A DNA stretch of 64,000 bases from the NCBI GenBank assembly GCA_034359265.1, contig CP136896.1:16833501-16897500 (forward strand), in the 5' to 3' direction. Source of the DNA: Canna indica (Eukaryota; Streptophyta; Magnoliopsida; Zingiberales; Cannaceae). Shown here in pieces: positions 33,660-43,740 of this stretch; within the stretch, counting starts at the first letter, position 1; each line of letters begins with the position of its first letter. Under the pieces are notes generated by a model, which saw only the letters and a program-made list of their open reading frames with translations, had not been told where the DNA came from and made no database searches. A program made the translations under genes and the position numbers.

Positions 33660-35334
33660 GATGCAAATGGAGAAAAAATTGTTCACTGCTCGCTGTTTGT
33701 GCTTACACAGTGAAGAAATGGAAGGACTAAAGGAGGATGTTGCTCACTGCTCACTGTTTGTACTTACACAGTGAAGAATTGGAGGAGGATGTTACCCGAC
33801 GGTGAAGAAATTAGGTTAACCAACTGAACATAAGGGGGAGAATGGGAGATTGCGAGTTGTGACTTGCAACTACTGGAGATTGCGAGAACTGAGGCCAAAT
33901 GGCCAACTATTTGTAGAGTTTCAGAAGCTCTATCCATGTGAAACATAAATTGAATTCAATGTTTTGAATTTTGAATGTTGAATCTTACACGATTACAGGA
34001 GCAGATCTTCTTGGAACCGAAGAATACCCTTCAACTTCTTCATCTGCTAGCGATTTGGACTCCACGAAGATGAAGAATGATTTCCGATTGACTCAAAAAT
34101 CGCCGATCGGCGCTTGAACTTCTCTAGAATTAGGGCAGAAGTAATGGCGGAAGCAGCATGATACATCGGGAGACGGGAGTGGAGTCATGGAGACATCGAG
34201 AGTATTAGGGATTTAGGGTAGAAGTAATGGTTGACAGCCGATCGAAGCAGTCAAGCTCTTCTCGAATAGCTCGCGCGATGTCCAACGAACACTTCACGAA
34301 GGGTTCGGGAAGAAGACGAGTAGTTCGATGGGTTATCGAGCCGAACTCACCATTGATTATATTCGGCTCGAGTAAAGGGTCGAACCTTAAACTGGGATCG
34401 GATTCGGCTCTAACCAACATCGAATCCAAGTCCCACTTGCCAATTTCCGAGTCGAGCCCGAGTCGAGCCCGAGCAATTCGACTCGGTTTTCAGCCCTAGT
34501 TAGGATGACATAGAGGTTAAGGGTAAGGTTATGGTGATGATGGATTTATTTAGGGTGTGCCGCCCCCTTAGGTAATCACCTAGGATCCTAAGAGTAGGCC
34601 GGCCCTTAGTGAATCATGTAGATGGCATGGAGACATGGTGAATGGTAGAGACTACACATTAGAAATCTACCTATGTGTAATTGAGACATGGTGAAGGGTA
34701 GAGACCTACACTTAGGGAAATTAAGAAACCTATGTGCACATAGAGACATATGGTCCCTAGAATGAACATGACATTAAGGTGACCTTATGGAGGGCATGTA
34801 GGGACCGAATCCCCTTTTGGGAAATACCCGGGTAAGAGTAGGCTGGCCCTATGAGTTATGGGTATGGTTCACAAGGAGATATATTTAGCTTACTATCGTT
34901 ATGTGCTAACTATGCTTTAATACCTTGTGTAATTAATCTTCATGCTTAATTGTTTACATGCCATTTTATGTTGGTACATGCCTATGTCAAACGCCTATAA
35001 TAGTATCCGGGTATGAAATATAATTATTTTTCCCTATGACATGTGTTATGGTGATATATGGTTATGTTGACATATGTATTCATGGCATGTTCATATTATG
35101 GTTTATGATTATCTTAGCATTAACATTATGACATTTAGACATGAGATACGCTATGTATGACATGAGGACATGGAGGGGCCGAGGTATGACCACGGCATAT
35201 TTATGATATACCTGTGCAGGGGACATTAAGGACCTTAAGTGTCCTAGAGCACTATTACTGATTATGTGGTGTTATTTATTTCCATAGAATGTTATTGTGT
35301 GTGTATGTGCTTGGTTGGATGCATGATCCCAGAA

Positions 35335-35560
35335 GCCCCACAGGTGAGGGGAGGGTACGCCCCAAAGAGATGGTGTTGGGTACTATTTTCGGAAACCCCC
35401 TCCGGTGACGGGAAGGGTATGCCCTGAAGAAACGGAGTTGGGTACTATTCTCAACCGGTGAGTGGAGGGTATGCCCCAAAGAGACGGTCCGGAAGCCCGT
35501 TCTAGTGACAGGGGACGCCCCGAAGGGGTCCTAGGCCGGGTGGTATTACGGAGGCCATAC
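35335..35560 (+). repeat. Diverged tandem repeats inside the gypsy-type LTR
   Basis: About four imperfect units sharing GGTGAGGGGAGGGTACGCCC and CAAAGAGACGG occur at roughly 50-70-bp spacing. Confidence 0.6.
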
Positions 35561-37375
35561 CGACTACCTACCCTATGTGGTTGGTTAGACATGTGTTCCA
35601 TACTGTATTGGACCGACGGGTCCCGGATGGCTTGTTTGTTATCGGATGTGTATGCTGATATGACTTGCATTTGCTAAGCGATGGGTATGTTGTTGGTTGA
35701 TGTACTATGTTGTACAGGTGGTGGATTTGCTCATTAATTATATCATATATGATTGACATATTTATATACTTGTTGCTATACCATGTATGGATGAGTAAAT
35801 GTGCATGTTGGTAACTTTTATGAGTTATGCGCCTACCTGTTCTATGTTTATTTACTCGCTGGACTTATTATATATGAATATGGTGGTTTGAGGACTGATC
35901 TACTCACTAAGTCCTAGTTGTACTTACAGTTTATTATATTATCTTTTTCAGCATCTGAGCGTGATCAGAAAGGTACTGGGTTGCGTGGCTGGTGGCGGCA
36001 GGGACAGCGGATCTCGTGACATGTCGTGGTCGGGGGTGGATACCCGAGTCTTAGATTTTTATTTCTATTATTTGAGTCATGTGGACTTGGGTTTAGATTT
36101 TATTTCCACATTTTTATGTTGAGGGATTCATTTTGTTAGATGACTTCATTCTTTAAAAGATTTGAACATTTGAAAATATTAAACCAGTGTTTGGTAACTT
36201 TGAGAATTATTCTATTTATGTTTTTCGCAGTTTGAATTAGTTTTATAAAATGTTCAGGTCTGGTAAGTTTGTTTATGGTTTGGTTGGATTAGGCTTCGGA
36301 GTACGTGTGGTACTCTGGCCGGTCATGTCCAGGTTTGGGGTGTGACAATTATCGTATCAACACGATACGATCAAAACTATCGTAAGTCAAGTAAGTTAAT
36401 AGTATCAAAACAATCAATATCCAAGTAATAACAAGTCAAGTCATAAAACAAGATAAAATCTCACTGCGGCGGTGGAGGATGGTCGGGATAAAATCTCCCG
36501 AAGCCGTTGCAATTAAATAATTTCATCGGCAAAGGCTGCACGGCATCTGCAAAGCCGTTGCTGATAAGTATTTCATTTTTGCATCACGAGCGCACCATCG
36601 ACTAAAGAGCGACGGGTAAAGAAACCGTAAGTAAGCCATTGCTAATGTTATTATCACATTAGCAACGGCCGACACGGCCTCCGCAAAGTCGTTGCTGATA
36701 AGTTATTTCATTTGTGCGTCGTGTTCGTGCCATCGTCTTATAAGCAACGGCCCGAGCTGCTGTAGGGAAGCCGTTGCAGATATATCACATCTGCAACGGC
36801 CCGCGCGGTCGTAGGAAAGTTGTGGGTCATTCCAACGACATGGGCGACCGTTGTTGATGGCCGTTGTTGATTATCACTTTTCTAGTAGTGGATGTTTCTA
36901 TGCATGTTTCGGCCTCTATTGCTCCGGCCACAATGGGCTTGTGGTTTATGTTCTTCCAACTAAAGGGCCTGCGATTTCTGTTTCTTCGTCGATTTTTGGC
37001 TCTTCTATGTCTTCTTCGGATTCCCTGGCTTCTCAGCCTGCTTCGATGTCATTTTTTTGCGCCTACTTCGTCGATTTCTTATTGCAGACCATGGATCACA
37101 GTGGCGAGACGAAACTCGTGGCACCAACCGCCTGCCAACCCTACGACGATTTCCCGTGCCAGATCGAGTGGGCAGGGTAGATTGAGACCTGCTTCGAACG
37201 CGGGTTCGGATCACACCCGAGGTCGTTCCAAGTCTCGTGATGCATCCGAACCCGACATCGTCGCCTCCTCGGACCCCGAGGAGGGCGAGATCCCATCTCA
37301 CCCCTTAAGTGCGGCTTTGACTGCGTATGATTTGTGGGAACAAGGAAAAATTCAAAGGTTGTGGACAGCAAAATA

Positions 37376-38059
37376 GAGGCAAACTAGGTTCTAATTAATA
37401 TCTAAGAATTTTGATTAATGAATTCTAAAACAAGATGCGAACATAATTAAGTGTTTGATGATGTAAATGGAAAAAGGACGATATCAACTAAGAATTGCCA
37501 AGTGTTTGATAATGTAAATGGAAAAAGGACGATATCAACTAAGGATTGCCAAGTATAACTTGACGGGATGTTAACAATATTTTAAAAGTATGAGAGACTA
37601 TCACTTTAATTAGCTTAAACTATATATCACTTCAATCAACTTAAATACATGGGCGTGTATAGGTAATTAACTCATAATAATTGAGTAAATTGGTTCTTGA
37701 TTGGATCGACCTGATTTTTTTTCTTGTTTCTAATTTTTTTAACCAGACTAATTAAACCGGTGAGAATAATCAAAATAGAACCCCTAGTCTCCATTAAACT
37801 GGTCAAACTGTTTACTCAACTTCATGCTTAAAAAAGAAAACAAATATTGGTAAATGATAGCACATTAGCACCGGATAGAAAAAATAAAATGTGCATATTT
37901 GATTTCTTCTGTAATTATACAGCCATCACATGAATTTTAGACAAAGCAGAAGTAATGGTTTGCATTCCGTAAATTACAGCCAGTGAAAGAATAACATATC
38001 AGCATGAAAGTAAAATAAATACAAATTTTTACACTAAAAAAATAAACACAATTTTTTTC
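37376..38059. other. AT-rich spacer with a 51-bp tandem duplication
   Basis: AAGTGTTTGATGATGTAAAT...AGAATTGCC at 37449-37499 is repeated with two changes at 37500-37550. The rest is AT-rich. It is probably the 3' flank of the DUF829 gene; no coding sense. Confidence 0.6.
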
Positions 38060-40232
38060 TTATGATGAGTCTGTCCGACAGGTGAAAACACAGTCATCCA
38101 GAAAGTTAGAAAGCTGAGAACTATAAAGACCTGGGTGGCTTCTGAAGTGATCGACATGAGGGGATGACAAGAAATCGCATGCCCTCACCTCGTGCCCGGC
38201 CCTTCGTTGCCTCTCAACGAAAGACTCCACGGACTTTGCAGGGATTACTCGGTCGGCCGAGCTGTATATGTACAACTGGGGGCATTTTGGTTGTTCCAGA
38301 GTCAGCTGATCCAAGACATCAGACAGTCTTCTGTAAAAGTTGCCAGAAGATTGAATTCAGTTTCCAAAGGATTATGGTTTCCTCGTATTGGATTGGTTGC
38401 AAAGAAATAACTCACAGTAGCAATCTGAAAGGAATTTGTACCTGTTGATATCTGGCAAGTTCAGAATCACCTTAAAGAACTTCTCCAAGACAGCTAATAA
38501 AGCAGTTTCGATGACTGCAGCTTTAGGTCCCAATCTTGAATCATCTGTCATGTTCACTTCTGAAATGTTTGATCTCGTCATTCCCTTTGTTGCTACACTC
38601 TGCTTCTTCAGAAAAGCAGCTGAAAAACCAGAAGCCCAGACCTATTTGTAACATACAAATAGTAGAACTTTTAGCTCTCCAAATTCACTGAACTAGGAAC
38701 AATACAAAACCACATCATAATGCTTACTTAAACAGGACCAGTTATGATCAGGTTACTTGAAGCTGTAAAATGGTGGCATCTTAATGTAAAGATCATAAAA
38801 ACCTACATTTTGTATTGAAGAGATAATATGAACTTATGACCCAAATAAAGCAGAGCAAACTCATCAAACCAAAGGGCTCTCCAAAAGGGTACAATCCTTT
38901 TTCTCTTTGTTCTCAGTTCATACTCATCTTTTTCTTTTTTGCATGTAAATTTTATTTTTATAACAAATGCTGGTCTAGGTTTTGGTTGCATCATAAAATA
39001 AGCCCAATGACCTCGATAAGTGACCATTGGTTACTGGTGAATGGTGATGCGAAAAGATAGAAAGACTAGAAAGATGATAAGGCTAAATCAATGTGACAAG
39101 AGAAATTATCTCCACATTTTCTCATTTGAAGAAACGGTATGGTGAAAACTGAATGTGCTAGGAGGTCCAAGTAATGTTGATAGTGTACAAAATCCTGAAT
39201 TGAAGTATGTACAAGTAAAATGGTATTGAATTTCAGCAATTACAACAATATAAAAGCATTGAATTCTAAATTAAACTGCATGAACAATGAAGCACAAATC
39301 AGAAAATTCATCCAAATAAATCAATTACCTGAGGGTCAGGTGCAGCAACAGGAGCTGAGTCCACAATGCAACCTTTAATCTTCCCAATTGCAGATGGATT
39401 CTGATTGCTAAACTTCTGTAGTAATACTCCATATCTACCATAAAAAACATAAGAATTTCGCCCCCCAAATTATTCTATAATAGAGAGAGAAAAAAAGTAA
39501 ATGAATTCAAGACGGCCATGAGAGAACATACGTCAACCATCCAGTGTTACTGAAAGTGTGGAAGACCAAGTTCTTCCCATCCTCCTCCGAGACCCAATCC
39601 ACCAAATGCTCAGCAAGCAATTCCACGTCCTGCTCAACCCTCCCTCCAACCTTGTAGCTCATTACATCGCCCAAGGGGAATGTAAAAGTCACAACATGGT
39701 ACCCCCTCGAGGTGTACCAATCAGCATATCTATTTAGATGCTTTTGCTTTGCTCCAAGCCATCCAAGCAAAATCACCACAGTCTGGGATTTAGCTTTCAG
39801 GCATTGATCACTGCCCATAACCCCATAAGCTTTGGGGTTAGGCAGATGCCAGCGGTACAACGCATCCGATTGGGAAGACGCAATGATTGGCGGCAATTCC
39901 ACATTTTTCTGAGGGCTAGCTAGCTTGGCATACTGATATGGGGCAAGTTGGGATGTGGGCGGGGCAACGCAGAAGGAGAAGGAGCCAAAGACTGAACCAG
40001 GCACAAAGGAGAGAGGTTTCTTATTAAGGGACAAGAATGGGAGGCTTGCAATATCCGAAACTGAAGCTCGATGCGCTGGAGAATCCAATTCAGGCAACGA
40101 TACAGGAGAAGGTGTGACACTGGACTCAGGTAACTTGAGGCTGGAGGAGATGTGACCAGGCATCGAGGATACGGCGGCAATCGCGACAGCAGCCGAGAAA
40201 GGCCGATAGAGAAAACCAGAAAAAGAAGACAT
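38060..40232 (-). CDS. DUF829 / TMEM53-like alpha/beta-hydrolase protein, four exons
   Basis: Minus strand. Exons: 40232-39532, 39434-39329, 38641-38442, 38330-38060, all with GT-AG introns and matching phases, giving 1278 nt (425 aa plus stop). ATG 40232 opens a Ser/Ala-rich N-terminus that could be an organelle-targeting or signal region (MSSFSGFLYRPFSAAVAIAA). The hydrolase fold begins at TVVILLGWLGAKQKHLNRYA (about residues 150-170), with FHTFSNTGWLTYGVLLQKFS across the first junction (nucleophile-elbow position), CIVDSAPVAAPDPQ, and C-terminal LYIYSSADRVIPAKSVESFV and SSPHVDHFRSHPG, where a catalytic-type Asp and His sit. This is the plant TMEM53/DUF829 family; the biochemical substrate is unknown. 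Nothing looks broken, and it is the best intact host gene here. Confidence 0.93.
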
Positions 40233-40773
40233 TAGGACTCAAATAAGCAAATTTGCTCAAACTTCTTTGCATTCCAAGGATTAAAAAGGAATCCTTTTGC
40301 AGGATGAGGATCCAGCCACCGACGTGCTTGTGTGGAAACATGTCAGACACATCAATATGGACCGATACGCGTTAGAATTTATAGCACAATGAACACAGAG
40401 TAAACGTGGAGGAGAGAACAGCAAAATTAATTTTCGGTCAAAGGGTTGATGAAGCTGAGATTAATTGAACAAGGATGCATGTCAGTGTCATGTTAAATTA
40501 CAAGTTATATCTAGGTCAAAGTTGAAGGAGGAATAAGACCTATCCTGGACAATTGGGGCTTCTCGAAAACTATAAGAGGAGGGAAATGGGGAAGATGTGA
40601 TACTTGAGAGAATGGTAGGGCTGGCTGTCAAATGATGTCGACAGCCAACCCTAATGACATTTCAACAACCCTAAGGCTGCTTCTTCTTCTTCCTGTAGCT
40701 TCAACCTGCAAAATAAAACTTGGTATTAGTTACACGAAGAATAAGGATATTTTGAAATGATAGGGTTTCAAGA
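40233..40773. other. Upstream region of DUF829 gene, with a short hairpin
   Basis: It contains the presumed promoter (minus strand). A 14-bp dyad, TAGGGCTGGCTGTC / GACAGCCAACCCTA, lies at 40616-40652. No protein-coding sense. Confidence 0.4.
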
Positions 40774-40936
40774 AGACCCGAGTAGTTCTACTCTTCCAAT
40801 ATTGTAATCCCTCCTCCGCTTCAATATAATTTCCTCATTTCGGAAATTCTATTTCCGCTTCTCTGCTCTTGTCTTCATTTCGAATTCGTGCTCTTCGCAG
40901 CCTGTATTCGATTTGAAATATCTTCCCGATCCTCTT
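40774..40936 (+). repeat. Pararetrovirus leader, copy 1
   Basis: 163 bp, nearly identical to 42010-42172. Ends directly at the primer-binding site. Confidence 0.85.
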
Positions 40937-40948
40937 TGGTATCAGAGC
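40937..40948 (+). promoter_or_regulatory. tRNA-iMet primer-binding site
   Basis: TGGTATCAGAGC, used by both plant pararetroviruses and LTR retrotransposons to prime reverse transcription. It directly follows leader copy 1. Confidence 0.85.
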
Positions 40949-41137
40949 TTGGATTGCTTAAGGGTTGAACCAGGTTAATTCTTTCTTAGTTTGAGTTATA
41001 TTCTCTGATTTGTAGTTAGAGTTTTCTTGGTCTTCGTTCTGAAGCTGATTCTAAGATCTGAGATCGAACAATTGGGAGACGTGTACTTGGGATAGACACA
41101 AGGATAGTAGCCCAAAAGGCGAAAATGCCAAAAACGG

Positions 41138-41809
41138 GTGAATACGGTGCAATTCCAAGTAGGCGATCTACCCATCTGTAAGATCGAAGGATCCGAAAGA
41201 TCAGTCGAAGGACGATCTGAGAAAACTAGAACTGCATGCTTAGAATATCTCTTAAACTTTGCTGTTTATACCCTTAAATTTATGGAAGATTGCAGAGGCG
41301 CGTGCGACGCGGAGGCGATGGCCATCATACCATCGACGTCTCATGAAGAGAGAACTCTACAGATCGACGTCCTCAAGATCTGTACGGGCTACAGGATCGA
41401 TGCCGAAGAAGACGACGGCGTGAAGGCCGTTCGGCATCCACAGTTGGCGCGGAAGTTGGCGCGGCCGGAACCCCAATCATCTCTTGATCGAGAAGATTCA
41501 GAAGTAGAGGATGGTGAAATTCCAGGAATTTCAACCTCAAAGGTCCGACATCAAATCAGTCTCGAAAATCGTTGGGGATTTGTTCGTCAATTATCTTCGG
41601 CTTTATCCACAGAACGAGAAGCCGGTAACCGCCGGAAATCATCCCATGCGAGACTTGTAGAGAGTCCATCTGCTGCTTCTGCCTTCCTCTCCATCTCTCA
41701 TTTCAACTGCGGTGAAGAGGGGCATTTCGCGAGAGATTGCGAAAAGAAGCGGGGCAGCGTCAAGAAATCCAAGACTCCTGAAACGAGCACAGGAGCAGGA
41801 CCCTGCTGA
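41138..41809 (+). pseudogene. Viral ORF fragment ending in a zinc knuckle
   Basis: An open frame of 223 codons downstream of the primer site. The middle is acidic with EDGEIPG near 41510. The end has the CX2CX4HX4C knuckle (from about 41707) and a basic tail. The knuckle block from about 41702 to 41816 is a direct duplicate of 42374-42488, and the text before it differs between the copies, so the ORF is probably a chimera made by rearrangement. The first ATG is not certain to be used. Confidence 0.5.
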
Positions 41810-41888
41810 AGATTTGGTCACTTCCCACTTGTGGAAAACCATCATTTAGTGGTCGATGGGGCCCAATGAGCACCCGCACTAAAGATGA

Positions 41889-41962
41889 GCTTCCTTAGGG
41901 AGGAAGCAACCTTAGTTCAACCGTGGTTGAGTTGAGTTAAGCTTCCTTAGGGAGGAAGCAAC
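41889..41962 (+). promoter_or_regulatory. Two copies of a 19-bp dyad upstream of the viral TATA box
   Basis: GCTTCCTTAGGGAGGAAGC at 41889-41907 and again at 41941-41959, 52 bp apart. Each is an inverted repeat of GCTTCCT. Their place 10-80 bp upstream of TATA suggests promoter elements. Confidence 0.55.
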
Positions 41963-41969
41963 TCTTCTC

Positions 41970-41977
41970 TATAAATA
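41970..41977 (+). promoter_or_regulatory. TATA box of viral promoter
   Basis: TATAAATA lies about 40 bp before the point (42010) where the homology with leader copy 1 starts, so transcription plausibly begins near 42003-42010. Confidence 0.6.
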
Positions 41978-42009
41978 ACCACTTAGTATGAAGGTGCAGA
42001 ACATCCTCG

Positions 42010-42172
42010 AGACCCGAGTAGTTCTACTCTTCCAATATTGTAATCCCTCCTCCGCTTCAATATAATTTCCTCATTTCGGAAATTCTATTTCCGCTTCTCT
42101 GCTCTTGTCTTCATTTCGAATCCGTGCTCTTCGCAGCCTGTATTCGATTTGAAATATCTTCCCGATCCTCTT
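42010..42172 (+). repeat. Pararetrovirus leader, copy 2
   Basis: Near-identical to 40774-40936. Here it lacks the primer site and runs directly into an unrelated segment (AAAGTAATTTCC...), a rearrangement breakpoint. Confidence 0.85.
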
Positions 42173-42490
42173 AAAGTAATTTCCATTTTAAAGGAGGGTG
42201 GGTATGAAATTGAAGATTTAATAAATTCTGAAAGATCATCAGAAGTTATCCCGCCTGAATCGGCCATGTATTGCTCGAAGTGTAAAGGTCTTCTGAGGAA
42301 GAGGAAGACCGACCCTCGAAATCATGCAAAATCCGAATATCGCTTAGCCAAGCCGCGTGCCAGGCGAGGCAAATGTTTCAACTGCGGTGAAGAGGGGCAT
42401 TTCGCGAGAGATTGCGAAAAGAAGCGGGGCAGCGTCAAGAAATCCAAGACTCCTGAAACGAGCACAGGAGCAGGACCCTGCTGAAGATTC
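42173..42490 (+). pseudogene. Viral coding fragment with zinc knuckle, second copy
   Basis: A frame from 42149 to 42484 reads through an acidic part, a Cys pair (YCSKCKGLLRKRK) and the same zinc knuckle and tail as 41702-41812. The pre-knuckle part is repeated again at 42618-42765. Confidence 0.55.
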
Positions 42491-42617
42491 TAGCGGTAGT
42501 GGTGAACTGCCAGGACAGAATCACCACAGTTATCAAAGGGTAAAGGTCTTCTGAGGAAGAGGACAGATATTTCCATGAGTCAGAAGAGAAGGTAAATCAG
42601 AAGAAGGAAAAGAGGAA

Positions 42618-42892
42618 ATTAAAGTAATTTCCATTTTAAATGAGGGTGGGGATGAAATTGAAGATTTAATAATTTCTGAAAGATCATCAGAAGTTATCCC
42701 GCCTGAATCGGCCATGTATTGCTCGAAGTGTAAAGGTCTTCTGAGGAAGAGGAAGACCGACCCTCGGAAGACCTTTACACTTCGAACAATACATGGCCGA
42801 TTCAGGCGAGATAACTTCTGATGATCTTTCAGAAATTATTAAATCTTAAATTTCATCCCCACCCTCCTTTAAAATGGAAATTACTTTAATTT
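42618..42892. repeat. Large palindrome in the pararetrovirus locus
   Basis: 42618-42765 (TTAAAGTAATTTCC...GACCGACC) is followed at 42767-42892 by its own inverted copy (GGAAGACCTTTACACTTCGA...AAATTACTTTAATTTCC), so arms of about 130 bp meet almost without a loop. The left arm is itself a direct repeat of 42171-42320. Confidence 0.85.
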
Positions 42893-43077
42893 CCTCATCT
42901 TCGGTCCGGGGATGTGCGGATAATATGCGCGTCGCTCGATTTCGACTACGGGATACGAAGAACACTGAGTCGAAATGAGACAATGAAATTAATTTTCGAA
43001 ATAGGATGGAGGAAGAATTTATTGAATTGTGGAGGAAGGTTACAAGAGTCAGAAGAGTAGAACTACTTAGCTCTCAA

Positions 43078-43533
43078 GTCTTTGATTTTCTCAGTCCTAG
43101 CTTCTTGTTTTTCTGGTAGAAACCAGGGATTGGTATTTTGGTGCAGAAGCTTAAATCCTTTAAGCTCCTCTGCACTGCAGCTCTCTTGCATTGTTCAGCC
43201 AAATATTGGTAAGTGAAGTGTATCCTCGGGAAGATTCAAACTGTATATGACCCGGGAAGGATGTTTGTCTCACCAGAGCTTTCCGAAAAATTCTTCAGAA
43301 AGATGCCACCCTTGATTGGAAGAGAAATAGAGCAAGCATACCTGAAAAAACACCCGAGAAATACAGTAGGAATATTCCCGAGGATACACTTCACTTACCA
43401 ATATTTGGCTGAACAATGCAAGAGAGCTGCAGTGCAGAGGAGCTTAAAGGATTTAAGCTTCTGCACCAAAATACCAATCCCTGATTTCTACCAGAAAAAT
43501 AAGAAGCTAGGACTGAGAAAATCAAAGACTTGA
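43078..43533. repeat. Inverted repeat pair in the pararetrovirus locus
   Basis: 43078-43236 and 43371-43533 are inverted copies of about 160 bp with a 134-bp spacer. Just left, 42893-43075 is a diverged inverted copy of the leader region. Confidence 0.8.
43213..43533 (+). pseudogene. Pararetrovirus coat-protein-like fragment
   Basis: 106 codons with a GKIQTVYDPG start-like block, an FPRIHFTYQYLAEQC segment and SFCTKIPIPDFYQ near the end, then a stop at 43531-43533. The order of a charged helical block, aromatic segment and Cys/Pro-rich IPIP motif resembles capsid proteins of Caulimoviridae. The family call is from pattern memory only. Its second half (43371-43533) has an inverted partner at 43078-43236. 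Confidence 0.5.
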
Positions 43534-43740
43534 GAGCCAATACGAAGAATTAAATATTTTAATAAAAGACCAAATTTGATGCCGAAACAAAAGACTCTAA
43601 CATGAGATTGAAAGAAATTGACATCCTTAAAGAAAAAGGCGACTTGATCGATCATTAAATCCAAAAGATTAACAAAAATCGGAGGAAGAATCGGCATTAT
43701 CATTCCTCAAAAATCTGCCATTTACGGAAGAAAAGAATTG

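Larger units (their letters stand above)
28565..34498 (-). mobile_element. hAT transposon with dead transposase
   Basis: The ends TAGGGCTGAAAACGAGCC and (complement) TAGGGCTGAAAACCGAGTC form short terminal inverted repeats, flanked by a perfect 8-bp duplication. Subterminal regions are rich in TCGAAT, CGAGCCGAA and GCTCGACTCGG words, likely transposase sites. The element is 5934 bp with one transposase gene on the minus strand (30853-33659). The left 2.2 kb (28800-30850) is non-coding AT-rich DNA with internal duplications. Confidence 0.95.
28557..34506 (-). repeat. 8-bp target-site duplication of hAT element
   Basis: GTTAGGAT at 28557-28564 equals 34499-34506. Eight base pairs is the hAT length. 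Confidence 0.93.
27511..36347 (+). mobile_element. Gypsy-type solo LTR (TGTAATACCC...GGGTGTGACA), split by a hAT element
   Basis: The termini are those of plant Ty3/gypsy chromovirus (Tekay/Del-like) LTRs, with a perfect ATTAT duplication. Without the hAT insertion it is about 2.9 kb. It has TATTTATA at about 27753, a GC-richer transcribed part (27770-28300), a cluster of variable repeats at 35335-35560, and a CTCACTAAGTCC...TTTTTCAGC stretch near 35905-35955, which resembles other LTRs of the group. No gag-pol is present. Confidence 0.82.
27506..36352 (+). repeat. Target-site duplication of gypsy-type solo LTR (ATTAT)
   Basis: ATTAT at 27506-27510 and 36348-36352 flank TGTAATACCC...GGGTGTGACA, a perfect 5-bp duplication. 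Confidence 0.88.
26801..36890 (-). mobile_element. CACTA-2, deletion derivative of the CACTA-1 family
   Basis: Ends CACGACTAGA (left, one change from CACTACTAGA) and CTAGTAGTG (right), both followed by GCAACGG/CCGTTGC subterminal arrays (26820-27300; 36500-36870). Flanks TAT and GAT give an imperfect 3-bp duplication. In reverse complement it lines up with the 3' part of CACTA-1: the end of its ORF (ACCATCCTCC near 36475), a CACACACCCA-type stretch (27360-27420 against 3060-3125) and the terminus. Without the nested LTR it is only about 1.25 kb, so nearly all of the internal gene is missing. It is inverted relative to CACTA-1. Confidence 0.85.
25985..37375 (+). mobile_element. LINE-B fragment (5' region and ORF1), split by CACTA-2
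   Basis: A C/T-rich 5' leader (25985-26180) precedes an ORF1 of the DUF4283/zinc-knuckle type in two blocks, 26187-26800 and 36891-37375. No endonuclease or reverse transcriptase follows: the sequence changes to unrelated AT-rich DNA at about 37376. It is thus a truncated LINE of the LINE-A kind. Confidence 0.75.
26187..37375 (+). pseudogene. LINE-B ORF1 (DUF4283 plus zinc knuckle), split
   Basis: The first block reads FLGKALPFLLVRDWAFRLW and DLEEGYFVFQFSD, then a frameshift near 26470, then STASIWIRISGLPLELWTES and NFAQCLGKVIAIDPQS, a classic DUF4283 fold of LINE ORF1, then CFSCGLIGHSES near 26735-26770 (zinc knuckle, last Cys displaced by a stop). After the CACTA insertion, PWITVARRNSWHQ (about 37090) is the usual segment after the knuckle, followed by a basic Ser/Arg tail and DPEEGEIPSHP near 37275. 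ORF1 binds element RNA. Frameshifts and a stop in the knuckle show it is dead. Confidence 0.85.
40774..43740 (+). mobile_element. Endogenous pararetrovirus (Caulimoviridae-like) locus, rearranged
   Basis: A tRNA-iMet primer site (40937-40948) follows a 163-bp leader that is repeated at 42010-42172, where it is preceded by a TATA box. A C-terminal zinc knuckle of the CX2CX4HX4C type occurs twice in identical 113-bp blocks, and a coat-protein-like ORF is at 43213-43533. No integrase, LTR pair or complete gene is present. A tRNA-Met site, a single promoter-leader and a CCHC capsid-type protein without integrase fit an integrated plant pararetrovirus better than an LTR retrotransposon, but a non-autonomous retrotransposon is not excluded. 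Several inverted duplications show heavy rearrangement, and no intact gene remains. Confidence 0.6.

Noticed and set aside
40774..43740. Possibility of a true LTR retrotransposon with LTRs at 40774 and 42010
   Set aside because: The repeats are 163 bp, lack TG...CA ends and target duplications, and only the second has a promoter; integrase is missing. Kept as pararetrovirus-like with moderate confidence.
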